Part shown: piece after piece, positions 35,466 through 42,969 of the stretch | Numbering within the stretch: position 1 is the stretch's first letter | How the letters are laid out: each line of letters begins with the position of its first letter | Source of the DNA: Endozoicomonas sp965261315 | GTDB lineage: Bacteria > Pseudomonadota > Gammaproteobacteria > Pseudomonadales > Endozoicomonadaceae | Length of the DNA: 64,000 bases | Assembly: GCA_965261315.1 (NCBI GenBank) | Contig: CBDHDM010000034.1 | Span: 163,760-227,759, forward strand | Direction of reading: 5' to 3' | The notes under the pieces: model-generated | Told to the model about the DNA's origin: nothing | The model's database searches: none | The model's input: the letters and a program-made list of their open reading frames with translations, nothing else | Translations under genes and position numbers: made by a program

Positions 35466-36323
35466 ATGCAGCCAAGGGAACTGAGCATTCAAACACCTCA
35501 TCTGACATATGCAGCCGTGGAGTGGGGAGATCCCCAGGGACATCCGGTGATAGCCCTTCATGGCTGGCTGGATAATCTGGCCAGTTTCACGCCCATGGCA
35601 GCAAGGCTCAAGGGAATAAGGCTGATCGCAGTGGATCAGGCTGGTCATGGCCTTTCTGATCATCGCCCTGAGTGGTTCAGTTATGATGTCTGGCATTATG
35701 TGGAAGATCTGGTCTACATGGCCGAAACCCTGCAACTTGACCGGTTTGGTCTGCTTGGTCATTCAATGGGGGGCGTGGTCAGTGCCATGGCTGCGGGTTC
35801 AGTCCTGAAAGAGCAGGTAAGCGGGCTGGTGGCGATTGACGGATTGTTCCCCTGGCCCAGAAAAGCGGAAGATGCGCCAACGGCATTACGTGACTATATT
35901 AATCAGCGCAGAACACCCACAGATCAACTGCCTGTAACGCGGTATCGCTCCAAACAGCAGGCCATTCGTGCACGTGCCATGAGCCTGTTCAAGGTATCCC
36001 TAGCGTCTTCTGAATTACTGGTTGAACGCTCAATACGGCAGGTAGGTGATGATTGGCTCTGGACCTCTGATCCGCGTTTAAAACTGGGGTCTCCCGCTCG
36101 CTTCAGTCTGGAGCAGGCGCTCGCCTTTCCACAGCAGATTACCTGTCCTGCTCATATGATCCATGTTGATCATGGTTCTATCCATGATGCGATCCAGCAG
36201 TACAAGGACCGACTGCCGAATATTGAATTCCATCCCATGAGCGGTAACCATCATCTTCACATGGATGATCAGGTTGAAGCCATTGCCGGGATTGTTAACT
36301 CGGTTTTTGGTGGTGGGTTATGA
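35466..36323 (+). CDS. Alpha/beta-hydrolase family protein
   Basis: 285-aa serine hydrolase. The oxyanion region ALHGWLDNLASFTPMAARL, the Asp-containing VDQAGHGLSDHRP loop, the nucleophile elbow LLGHSMGGVVSAMAAGS, and a late Asp in HVDHGS with His in SGNHHLHMDD form the catalytic set. The ATG at 35466 has AAGGAG seven bases upstream, better than the in-frame ATG at 35445. The sequence is like the SERHL/MhpC-type hydrolases of gammaproteobacteria, whose substrates are unknown. No neighbour points to a substrate. Confidence 0.85.
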   Translation: MQPRELSIQTPHLTYAAVEWGDPQGHPVIALHGWLDNLASFTPMAARLKGIRLIAVDQAGHGLSDHRPEWFSYDVWHYVEDLVYMAETLQLDRFGLLGHSMGGVVSAMAAGSVLKEQVSGLVAIDGLFPWPRKAEDAPTALRDYINQRRTPTDQLPVTRYRSKQQAIRARAMSLFKVSLASSELLVERSIRQVGDDWLWTSDPRLKLGSPARFSLEQALAFPQQITCPAHMIHVDHGSIHDAIQQYKDRLPNIEFHPMSGNHHLHMDDQVEAIAGIVNSVFGGGL

Positions 36324-36338
36324 TACCCTGAGAAGTAC

Positions 36339-37283
36339 ATGGGGGAAGCCTTGGGTTGTTCTATGAATAAAGTGACTTCACGGTGTCTTGCTCGATTCAA
36401 GACTCATCAAAGGCGTATTGCAACCTCTGGTATTTTTCGAGGTTGTTTATTGTTACTGTCAATGACGCCTTTGCAGTTCATCCATGGTTCTGAGCTTCCT
36501 CCTTATCCCAATGCGAACCCGCAGCTTTCTGTTGAGGAAGACCGACAGAACCACCCGGTCATTACCAGTCGGATGAAAAGAGTTAACGGCGTTGTTACCT
36601 CGGATGGGGCGCAGTGGCTTGATGGTCATCTGAACAGAGCTCTGTATTTATTACCTTCAGGTCACAGCAGCAGTCAGGGATATGAATTTTATGTCAATAA
36701 GCTGCGTGACCTTGGCGTTGAGACGCTTTTCCAATGTCGCAGCTTTTCCTGCGGTGCCAGCAACTTCTGGGCAAATGATATTTTCAATATATCAACCCTC
36801 TATGGTCAGGATAAAGAGCAGGCCTTTTATATAGGGAAAAAGCAGGGAAGTTATTACTCTGTCTATTCTGTGAGGCGAGGTAATGGGCGCATTTATACAC
36901 TGGTTGATGTGTTCGAGCCCCATAAGCATGAAGCTGAGCGTGTGAATGAGTTGAAACAATCCAGTGGTATAATAAAACTGCTTATTGAAAGAAGTGGTTT
37001 GACCAAAAGTCCTGATCTTAAGTCATTTGTTGCCGCGATGAGCAGTGATACTGCAATGAATGCACTGCTTATCATTCACAGCTCTGTACCGGATACACTG
37101 GCTGAACTGGATGCCTGGCAGCAGAAGATGGAAGCGCTGAAAAACGTTATCAAGAAACATTTGAACGATCAGGGGATTAATGATTCGCGCCTGCGCTTCA
37201 ATGTTTCTGTCGGAACCTATGGGGATGCGCCAGAGCAGACACCTGTACAATCATTCTGGTTGGAAGTTGTACCATTAAGTTAG
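36339..37283 (+). CDS. DUF4892 domain protein, exported
   Basis: 314 aa. After a basic N-terminus, residues 33-50 (GCLLLLSMTPLQFIHGSE) form a signal peptide. The mature part has the DUF4892 features LYLLPSGHSSSQGYEFYVNK, LFQCRSFSCGASNFWANDIF and TLYGQDKEQAFYIG, and a C-terminal half ending in a beta-rich VGTYGDAP region that recalls OmpA-like periplasmic domains. Function is unknown; the family is found in Pseudomonas and relatives. The start could instead be the ATG at 36363, with neither having a strong ribosome site. It follows the hydrolase gene by 15 bases and is probably co-transcribed. Confidence 0.75.
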   Translation: MGEALGCSMNKVTSRCLARFKTHQRRIATSGIFRGCLLLLSMTPLQFIHGSELPPYPNANPQLSVEEDRQNHPVITSRMKRVNGVVTSDGAQWLDGHLNRALYLLPSGHSSSQGYEFYVNKLRDLGVETLFQCRSFSCGASNFWANDIFNISTLYGQDKEQAFYIGKKQGSYYSVYSVRRGNGRIYTLVDVFEPHKHEAERVNELKQSSGIIKLLIERSGLTKSPDLKSFVAAMSSDTAMNALLIIHSSVPDTLAELDAWQQKMEALKNVIKKHLNDQGINDSRLRFNVSVGTYGDAPEQTPVQSFWLEVVPLS

Positions 37284-37300
37284 GTTAGTGGGGTATATGC

Positions 37301-37492
37301 TTATAATTCACGGATGCGCTTGAACTCTACTGAGCTTAACTCGCGTTCTGCGATTTTCATGAGTTGGTTAAAAAAATCTTCTGGGGCACTGGCTTTCAAC
37401 AGTTTAATTAGCCCAGTTCTTTCGCTCGGGCTCAGAGCCGGAACAATGTATTTGAACCAGAGCTCTATCTGATCCGGATTCATACTGGACAT
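37301..37492 (-). CDS. Small conserved-looking helical protein
   Basis: 63 aa, unrecognised. It is amphipathic and helical throughout (IELWFKYIVPALSPSERTGL, then EDFFNQLMKIAERELSSVEF) without a signal or membrane segment. The ATG at 37492 has AGG at a short distance. It is convergent with the DUF4892 gene, the stops being 17 bases apart. Composition and a clean frame favour a real gene; function unknown. Confidence 0.5.
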   Translation of the reverse strand: MSSMNPDQIELWFKYIVPALSPSERTGLIKLLKASAPEDFFNQLMKIAERELSSVEFKRIREL

Positions 37493-37699
37493 AACCTGAT
37501 CATGGAGCTTGTTCAGTTCATACTTGTTAAAAAAGACGTAAGACCGTGTCGAAGCCCTTTATGGGGGAAAGCGTAGAGGTTATGACGCATGAGTGAACCA
37601 TTGGCATATTGGGAAAATACAGTCCCCCCAGTAGGGGGGATGTTCTATCCCATTCAGGATAGTCACCACCAAAAGGTTTAACCAATTGACGGATTGCTT

Positions 37700-38242
37700 T
37701 CAGTGATGTGGAAAGCGCTGAGAAATTTCCAGGGTCAGGTTTTCTTTGTCATTGCCAATGGATATTTGTTGATCCTGAATAACGCAGTGCAGTTTCATGG
37801 TCTTATCAATCAGTTTGACCAGTTCAGTGGCTTCAGGCGGAATCCGACAGATGTGTAGATTATTGAAACGCTGAACTTTCTCCTGATACTGCTGCCACCA
37901 AATATCAGATGTTCGCGCGCCATAATTATAGATAAACACCTGTCTGGCACGACCACAGGCCTTACGGAGCCTTTTTTCGTCGGGTTGACCCAGTTCTATC
38001 CAGGTTTCAATTTCACCGCTGAGATTTTTCTGCCAGATATCCGGCTCATCATCGGTGCTGATACCACGAGTGAACAAGAGCTCTTCAGATGCGTGTAAGG
38101 ACCATGCCAATAGTCTCAGCATGGCTCGCTCATCGCTCTCTGAAGGATGGCGGGCAATGGTCAGGTCATGGTCTGCATAATAATGGCGGTTCATATCCGC
38201 AATATTGACTGCAGCTTTGTATATCGTTGCTTTCAGTGCCAT
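37700..38242 (-). CDS. yaeQ: YaeQ family protein
   Basis: 180 aa with the YaeQ opening MALKATIYKAAVNIADMNRH and the central WIELGQPDEKRLRKACGRAR and VFIYNY segments. The fold is a variant of PD-(D/E)XK nucleases; E. coli YaeQ was linked to compensating the loss of RfaH, but the molecular role is not settled. Length equals the family norm. It is a single gene on the minus strand between a small unknown protein and an exported protein. Confidence 0.93.
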   Translation of the reverse strand: MALKATIYKAAVNIADMNRHYYADHDLTIARHPSESDERAMLRLLAWSLHASEELLFTRGISTDDEPDIWQKNLSGEIETWIELGQPDEKRLRKACGRARQVFIYNYGARTSDIWWQQYQEKVQRFNNLHICRIPPEATELVKLIDKTMKLHCVIQDQQISIGNDKENLTLEISQRFPHH

Positions 38243-38278
38243 TAATCGTTAACTCGATTAAATAGCATAGTTTAACTG

Positions 38279-38311
38279 TTCATGGCTTTCTGCTAAACAA
38301 AAAGCCATGAA
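38279..38311. terminator. Long hairpin between yaeQ and the upstream exported-protein gene
   Basis: A perfect 11-bp stem (TTCATGGCTTT / AAAGCCATGAA) with an 11-nt loop, 20 bases after the stop of the minus-strand gene that ends at 38331. There is no T-run beyond the stem. It may end that transcript or protect its 3' end. Confidence 0.5.
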
Positions 38312-38330
38312 TGGCGGTTTAAACGATGTA

Positions 38331-39212
38331 TTAAAAGCCAGGATGGCGGAGTGAGAGTTCGCGAATGTGCTGGTAAATGATGGGGTAATCAATACCAGCA
38401 ATCTGCAGTATTTGAGCCAGCTGCTGATAACTGTAACCGGTATCCATTCTTTCTCGGAGAATGGTGTTAAAAGCGGTTCTGCTTTCAAGGTAAGTCTTGT
38501 AGTAGGGCAGTGATTCTACTTTTTCCAGGTTTTCGATATAGCGGTAAGTTGTTGTCTTCATTGCAGAGTTTAACGTTTCAGAAGAACCTTCCTGGTTCTT
38601 GGTTTGGCGGGTGATATTTCCCAAGCTGTGGCAGGCGCTTTGCTTTAAGTCATGGCTGGCAGGCTTGCTTAAATGCTGACTGCATTCTCCCAGCTTATTG
38701 TTAAATTTGCTGAGGATTGTTTCCTGGCTTGTTAGTGAGAATGCCTGATTTTGATGCTTTTCAGACCATTCTGTCAGTAGTTCGTTGAGCATGTCTATCC
38801 ATTGTACTTTCTGGCTGTCAGGGTATTCAGCCTGGTCCAGTAAATCATTCCACTGTCGTAAGATTGATTCATTGGCCAACTCAATGGTCTGCCCCGGGGT
38901 TTCCAGTGCTTTAGGAAGCCAGGCCAGGTACAGTTGTCGAAGCTGATAACGATAGCCTTCAGTGATCATACCCTGGGCGCTTTTCTGATAAGCGTCGGCG
39001 AGCATTCCATATTGGAGCGCCTGCTCAATCAGATCCTTATTTGACCTGGTCACATTTGGTTTCGTTACTAACGTGTTTTGTTCAACCGCAATAGTTTGAT
39101 GCTCATCATCAATGGCATAGACAGAGGTTTTGGCACTGGAACTGCTCATTACTGATAAAGTAAACAAGCCGGATCCCAGCAGGATCATGATGGGTAGCTT
39201 CTTGATCGTCAT
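38331..39212 (-). CDS. Exported protein of unknown function
   Basis: 293 aa, not recognised. The signal peptide is clear (MTIKKLPIMILLGSGLFTLS, cleavage probably after SSSSAKT near residue 28). The mature part is almost wholly helical and polar, with no repeats, and has two Cys about 16 residues apart (LGECSQHLSKPAS, then QSACHSL near 175-193) that could form a disulfide. GGAGGGAA lies before the ATG at 39212. It appears to be monocistronic. Confidence 0.6.
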   Translation of the reverse strand: MTIKKLPIMILLGSGLFTLSVMSSSSAKTSVYAIDDEHQTIAVEQNTLVTKPNVTRSNKDLIEQALQYGMLADAYQKSAQGMITEGYRYQLRQLYLAWLPKALETPGQTIELANESILRQWNDLLDQAEYPDSQKVQWIDMLNELLTEWSEKHQNQAFSLTSQETILSKFNNKLGECSQHLSKPASHDLKQSACHSLGNITRQTKNQEGSSETLNSAMKTTTYRYIENLEKVESLPYYKTYLESRTAFNTILRERMDTGYSYQQLAQILQIAGIDYPIIYQHIRELSLRHPGF

Positions 39213-39507
39213 GGTTCCCTCCGAGCGTTACGATTTTAATAATTGTTCAAATAGTATCGGCTAACTTTTGTCAAGATGATGTAATGTTGACATGGATCAA
39301 TATGCCAGAAAAAACAATACGTAATATGGCTTATGCCTGATGGAGGAAAAACAAGGGGGGTTTCTCCAGTTAAAGGCCTTTGAATCGCGGGGGAGGTGAT
39401 TTATTGGCCACGAAGATGAGACAGGTGACAACAATAAAATTTTGAAACCGGTGCTTGCTACCGGTTTTTTGTTTTGATCACACATCAGGATGTGTGTTCC
39501 AAAACCT
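39213..39507 (+). other. Gene-free region ending in a strong terminator
   Basis: About 300 bases between an exported-protein gene (minus) and the yecH terminator. It contains TTGACA at 39291, a G-rich tract (GCGGGGGAGGTG near 39387) and a plus-strand terminator at 39445. A small RNA read on the plus strand would explain the terminator, since no plus-strand gene is present. The -10 box is unclear. Confidence 0.35.
39445..39475 (+). terminator. Rho-independent terminator without a known gene
   Basis: A perfect 8-bp stem (AAACCGGT / ACCGGTTT), 7-nt loop, then TTT, G and TTTT. No plus-strand gene precedes it. Confidence 0.8.
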
Positions 39508-39508
39508 G

Positions 39509-39534
39509 AAAAAGCCCGCTAGACGGGCTTTTTT
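39509..39534 (-). terminator. Terminator of yecH
   Basis: A perfect 10-bp stem (AAAAAGCCCG / CGGGCTTTTT) with a 5-nt loop, T-rich on either strand, 14 bases after the yecH stop. Confidence 0.9.
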
Positions 39535-39547
39535 AGTGGCGCCATTT

Positions 39548-39787
39548 TTAATGGCAGTGGCAATTGCAGCCTTTGTACTGGATACTGCCTTCCGCTTCTA
39601 CCAGTTTTCCTTTTTCAACAAACTGGTTGATCAATTCTTCAGCGGTCAGATCTCTGGCTGAACAGGTGTGGTAGCGAGCAGTATCACCAAACTGCTCAGC
39701 GATGGCTATCAGAAGTGCATCTCTGGTCAGTGCGCTTTTCTGCTCCTTCACCAGGTTAAGCACATTGTGGCCGTGTACAGATTCCAT
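39548..39787 (-). CDS. yecH: YecH family metal-binding protein
   Basis: 79 aa. ESVHGHNVLNLV at the start, ARYHTCSARDLTAEELINQF in the middle and the C-terminal GCNCHCH are the hallmarks of the YecH family, thought to bind metal through the His and Cys residues. The function is not established. A single gene with its own strong terminator; TATGAGAAT precedes the start and no strong ribosome site is seen. Confidence 0.85.
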   Translation of the reverse strand: MESVHGHNVLNLVKEQKSALTRDALLIAIAEQFGDTARYHTCSARDLTAEELINQFVEKGKLVEAEGSIQYKGCNCHCH

Positions 39788-39993
39788 GAATTTATTCTCA
39801 TATAAATAGTGCGGACTTCAAGCAACAATACTCTGCCCACTGTATTTAAACAGTCGTATATATTCGTATACCAGAATTTGAGTGGAACCCCGTCGAGCAA
39901 GCCATCGAGCGGAGCCTGCCCGGGGCCTTGCTGGTTCAGGAAGGGCAACTAACCCACGGCAGTTCAATTGTTCTCTCTGGCTTCGGTTGTTGA

Positions 39994-41191
39994 CTATTCA
40001 GTCAATTTGGAAAGCGTGGGGGGAGCACCATCTAATTTTTTACTCGAACTATACGTTGGTTCAGTAATATCAGAGAATAGTGATATATCACCTGAAGGGC
40101 TTATTGCCGGTAAAGTTTGTTGGCGCTGATTTAGCCGCTCTCTTTTTTCGGGGTCTTGCATTTTTTACTATATTGCTCACTTCGGCGCTGACTTACCAGC
40201 TTTCTTATTTCGGGGTCTTGCATTTTTTTACTATATCGCTCCCTTTGGCGCTGATTCATCCGCTTTCTTTTTTCGGGGTCTTGCATTTTTTACTATATTG
40301 CTCACTTCGGCGCTGACTTACCAGCTTTCTTATTTCGGGGTCTTGCATTTTTTTACTATATCGCTCCCTTTGGCGCTGATTCATCCGCTTTCTTGTTTCG
40401 GGATCTTGCATTTTTTTACTATATCGCTCTCTTTGGCGCTGATTTATCCGCTTTCTTGTTTCGGGGGCTTGCCTTCGCTCCATTTGGCGCTCAACAAGTG
40501 AAGAATTACCATCAACAATTTCTTCTGCTGAGGTCGCTGGGTTATCACTTGTAGTTTGATGCATGACTAACGGGTTAACTACAGCAACTGTTGGCAAACA
40601 TTGTGTTTTAGAGGGGGCGGCAGGAAGATGGGTTAACCGATAATCTGGATTCGAATGGCTCGCTGGTGTTAGCTCTCTAATCTGGGGCTCGTTCTCCGAT
40701 AAGCATACCTGCTGCTGAGTAAGGCGGATACGTGGTGCTGATGGTAGCGCATCATTAACGGATTCATTACCAGAATTCCAAGGTACATCGATGCTGAATT
40801 CTGGTTGACTGGTAAGCCATTGAATATTTTCGTCGGCTTGTTGGTGAGCCCTGGGTTTTTGTGATAAGTCTAACGGCTCGCTTTGTTCAGGTGTTTGAGA
40901 AAAAATAACCCTAACGGGCACTTTTTTAAAACGGGAATCGCTGAATGGGTTATGGAATCTTTCACCGTATGGAATCAAGGTGTTTAAATGATTGCTGGGT
41001 GTGATTTTTTGAACTTTCAGTCCGAATGCTGAACTACCTTGCTGCGGACAGTCATTCAAAACTGCACCACGGCGCGACAAAATAGATTCATACGCTTTCT
41101 GAAATTCCCAATACAAAGAGTGGAGGTTACAATATGGATCAGCCATTGAATGATTGAATGATTGAATGAATGAATTACAGCTTAAGATCAT
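39994..41191 (-). pseudogene. Basic tandem-repeat protein, frame broken by two homopolymer contractions
   Basis: The open frame from 41191 encodes 311 aa and stops at 40256 after a frameshift. The N-terminal 230 residues are polar, Pro/Gln-rich and unrecognised. A tandem 21-aa unit follows (QDPETRKRMNQRQRERYSKK plus Met), strongly basic and probably helical, repeated about six times. Each unit holds an A-run coding KKM: seven A in some units, six in the units at 40149 and 40274. Adding one base to each of these two runs restores one frame of 399 aa that reads through all units and a 46-residue tail to a stop at 39994. The gene is thus either phase-variable, recently broken, or mis-sequenced. 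An internal ATG at 41146 is an alternative start. The repeat recalls basic nucleic-acid-binding repeats, but no function is proposed. Confidence 0.6.
40149..40490 (-). repeat. Tandem 62/63-bp repeat, about six units
   Basis: Units begin at 40149, 40211, 40274, 40336, 40399 and 40462 (CGGGGTCTTGCA on plus). Spacings are 62, 63, 62, 63 and 63 bases. The 62-bp units have T6 where the others have T7, so unit length and frame change together. Confidence 0.9.
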
Positions 41192-41969
41192 GCCTTCTTA
41201 TAAAAGTTCCTTCTTTAAACAATCCAGTCAATATTTATGTCAACAAGGCATAAGGATTTGCTATGGCTATTAATAATAGCGATGGAAAACGCTTCGAAAG
41301 TCAGCGTCTTTCCGATGAAGAAGACGGGGCGGTCGTATAACAGGAGATGAGGTCGATGGCAATAACCGTTTTCAGGATATTTCCAGGATCGACCGAACCA
41401 TTGGAGATGTGGCCTTGCGTGAGGCGTTTTTCGAAATTACCACCGAAGCAATGACAGCTGAACAAAGAAAACCCACCGTTTCTTTCACTGGAAAAAATCA
41501 CTATCTCTAACCCTGAAGCCTTACTGTCTTTTGATGCTATGAAGTGTCAAATTCCAGTTTATGGGCTTTGGATTCATGTGCAATTGCTTTAAACAACGCA
41601 TCCCAACTATCAATAATCAAGGTATGAAATAAACTGGTTATCTTTTCCATAATCGTTTTCGTGTTGGCTTCGCTGGTTTATTTAAAGCTTTTTGAAATCG
41701 TGGACACGTCAGTTCCTGGGTTTGATCCGCAAGAAAAGCCAGAGCGAAGGAATTCCGATAAAAAATAAATCATTTTCTCGATGAAACTTTGCCCGAAATT
41801 GGTGCTTCGTTGATCAGCAGGATTAACGACAATTTTCAGGTGTTAAATTCTGCATCTTGAATTCGCTTGGGTATGGCCCCAGCGTCACCTATCCTGATCA
41901 CCAGTCATTGTCAGAGTTTACGAGACTTTAAGTCTCGGACTTTCAAGGATAAATGGCTTGCTCGACTGA
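41192..41969. other. Gene-free stretch with decayed coding traces
   Basis: 778 bases. A plus-strand trace from ATG 41263 (NNSDGKRFESQRLSDEED) meets a stop within 30 codons and continues in another frame with FQDISRIDRTIGDVALREAF. A minus-strand trace near 41550-41620 reads IIDSWDALFKAIAHESKAHK. None is a complete gene and I cannot name the families. Likely pseudogene debris. Confidence 0.45.
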
Positions 41970-42635
41970 CTACTTTCCTACAAAACGGGCAATCATAACG
42001 GTAGGGCTTAACACACCAATAATCGCTTCCAGTGTCACGAGGCTCTGAGCCAGAGAACTCAGTGGGAGAATGTCGCCATACCCCAGGGTAGTCAGGGTAA
42101 CAAAGCTGAAATAGAGGTAGTCTGGCCAGCTGGAGATACTCTGGTTGGCCAGATCAAATGCACCTGGCGAAACCAGATTTACCATCAGGTAGAGGTAGCT
42201 GAAGGTTATGCCGGTTAATAAATAGAAGTTAATGGCTGCCAGCAGTTTTTCAGTCTGAGGTTTTACGCTGAACAAGTGTCTGATCAGCATGAGCATCATG
42301 CCCAGATGGAACAACATACTGGCAATCAGCGTGAAGATGGGAAGCCATTGTGGTGATAGAGGGAACTCTGCAAAGCCTCTGAGTATAACAATGGCGATAC
42401 CCGTTATTTGCAGCCATAGACGTATTCTCGGGCTGTACTCCGTAAGAGCGTCAAGGGTTAATACAAAGCTGGCAATCATAAGGCAAGAGAAGAGTGTGCC
42501 TGCAAGAGACTGGTAGCCAATAATCAACGGCGAGAAAACAATACTGCTAATGAGAATGATCAGTAGCAACCCAAGGGAAAAATCCGGACTACGGCTTATT
42601 GTTTGAGGAAAAGTGAAAAGTGATCTTCGAAGCAT
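41970..42635 (-). CDS. Two-helix-pore potassium channel family protein
   Basis: 221-aa inner membrane protein with about six hydrophobic segments. The last two flank a pore loop with the selectivity filter TLTTLGYGDILP (about residues 185-196), diagnostic of Ion_trans_2 potassium channels. No cytoplasmic RCK/TrkA domain is attached, so gating is unknown. The 5' part contains four predicted helices, as in voltage-sensor-like or spacer arrangements. It is divergent from ftsK, with 334 bases between. Confidence 0.85.
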   Translation of the reverse strand: MLRRSLFTFPQTISRSPDFSLGLLLIILISSIVFSPLIIGYQSLAGTLFSCLMIASFVLTLDALTEYSPRIRLWLQITGIAIVILRGFAEFPLSPQWLPIFTLIASMLFHLGMMLMLIRHLFSVKPQTEKLLAAINFYLLTGITFSYLYLMVNLVSPGAFDLANQSISSWPDYLYFSFVTLTTLGYGDILPLSSLAQSLVTLEAIIGVLSPTVMIARFVGK

Positions 42636-42969
42636 TCATACTGGCCATGTATTGGGCTGTTAAGTCTAAACAGCCATGAGCTGAAAGTGTCGATCAGCCC
42701 GAACCATGAAAATACCTGCAGAGTTTGAAGGCACAGTATTATCAGGGTGAAGGGTAGGGATAGCTGTTACGCACTGTCTAAAAAAACAATAGCGCTATAA
42801 AATACCCTGCTGAGCGATTGAGAGCTATCAAAACCTGTTCATCCTGGAGGCACTGGCCGATATTGATCAGGAAGTTGAAGTGTGCGTCAGGATTGTCGGC
42901 GGTTCTGGGCTCGTGTTATCTTCTCACGTTGAACTACTGTGTTTATAGTCAGTTATCTCAGGGAGCCGA
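42636..42969. other. Divergent intergenic region before ftsK
   Basis: 334 bases with no supported gene. A short plus-strand trace (SCSSWRHWPILIRKLKCASG from 42830) overlaps the ftsK start in another frame and is judged a chance frame. CAGGGAG before the ATG at 42970 is the ftsK ribosome site. Confidence 0.5.

Noticed and set aside
35370..35762. 130-aa minus-strand frame overlapping the alpha/beta-hydrolase start
   Set aside because: Lies opposite a gene with clear catalytic motifs and a good ribosome site; no support of its own.
40149..40490. 62/63-bp repeats as a CRISPR or attachment array
   Set aside because: No spacer sequence separates the units. They encode a 21-aa peptide repeat and vary only by one base in a homopolymer and a few substitutions.
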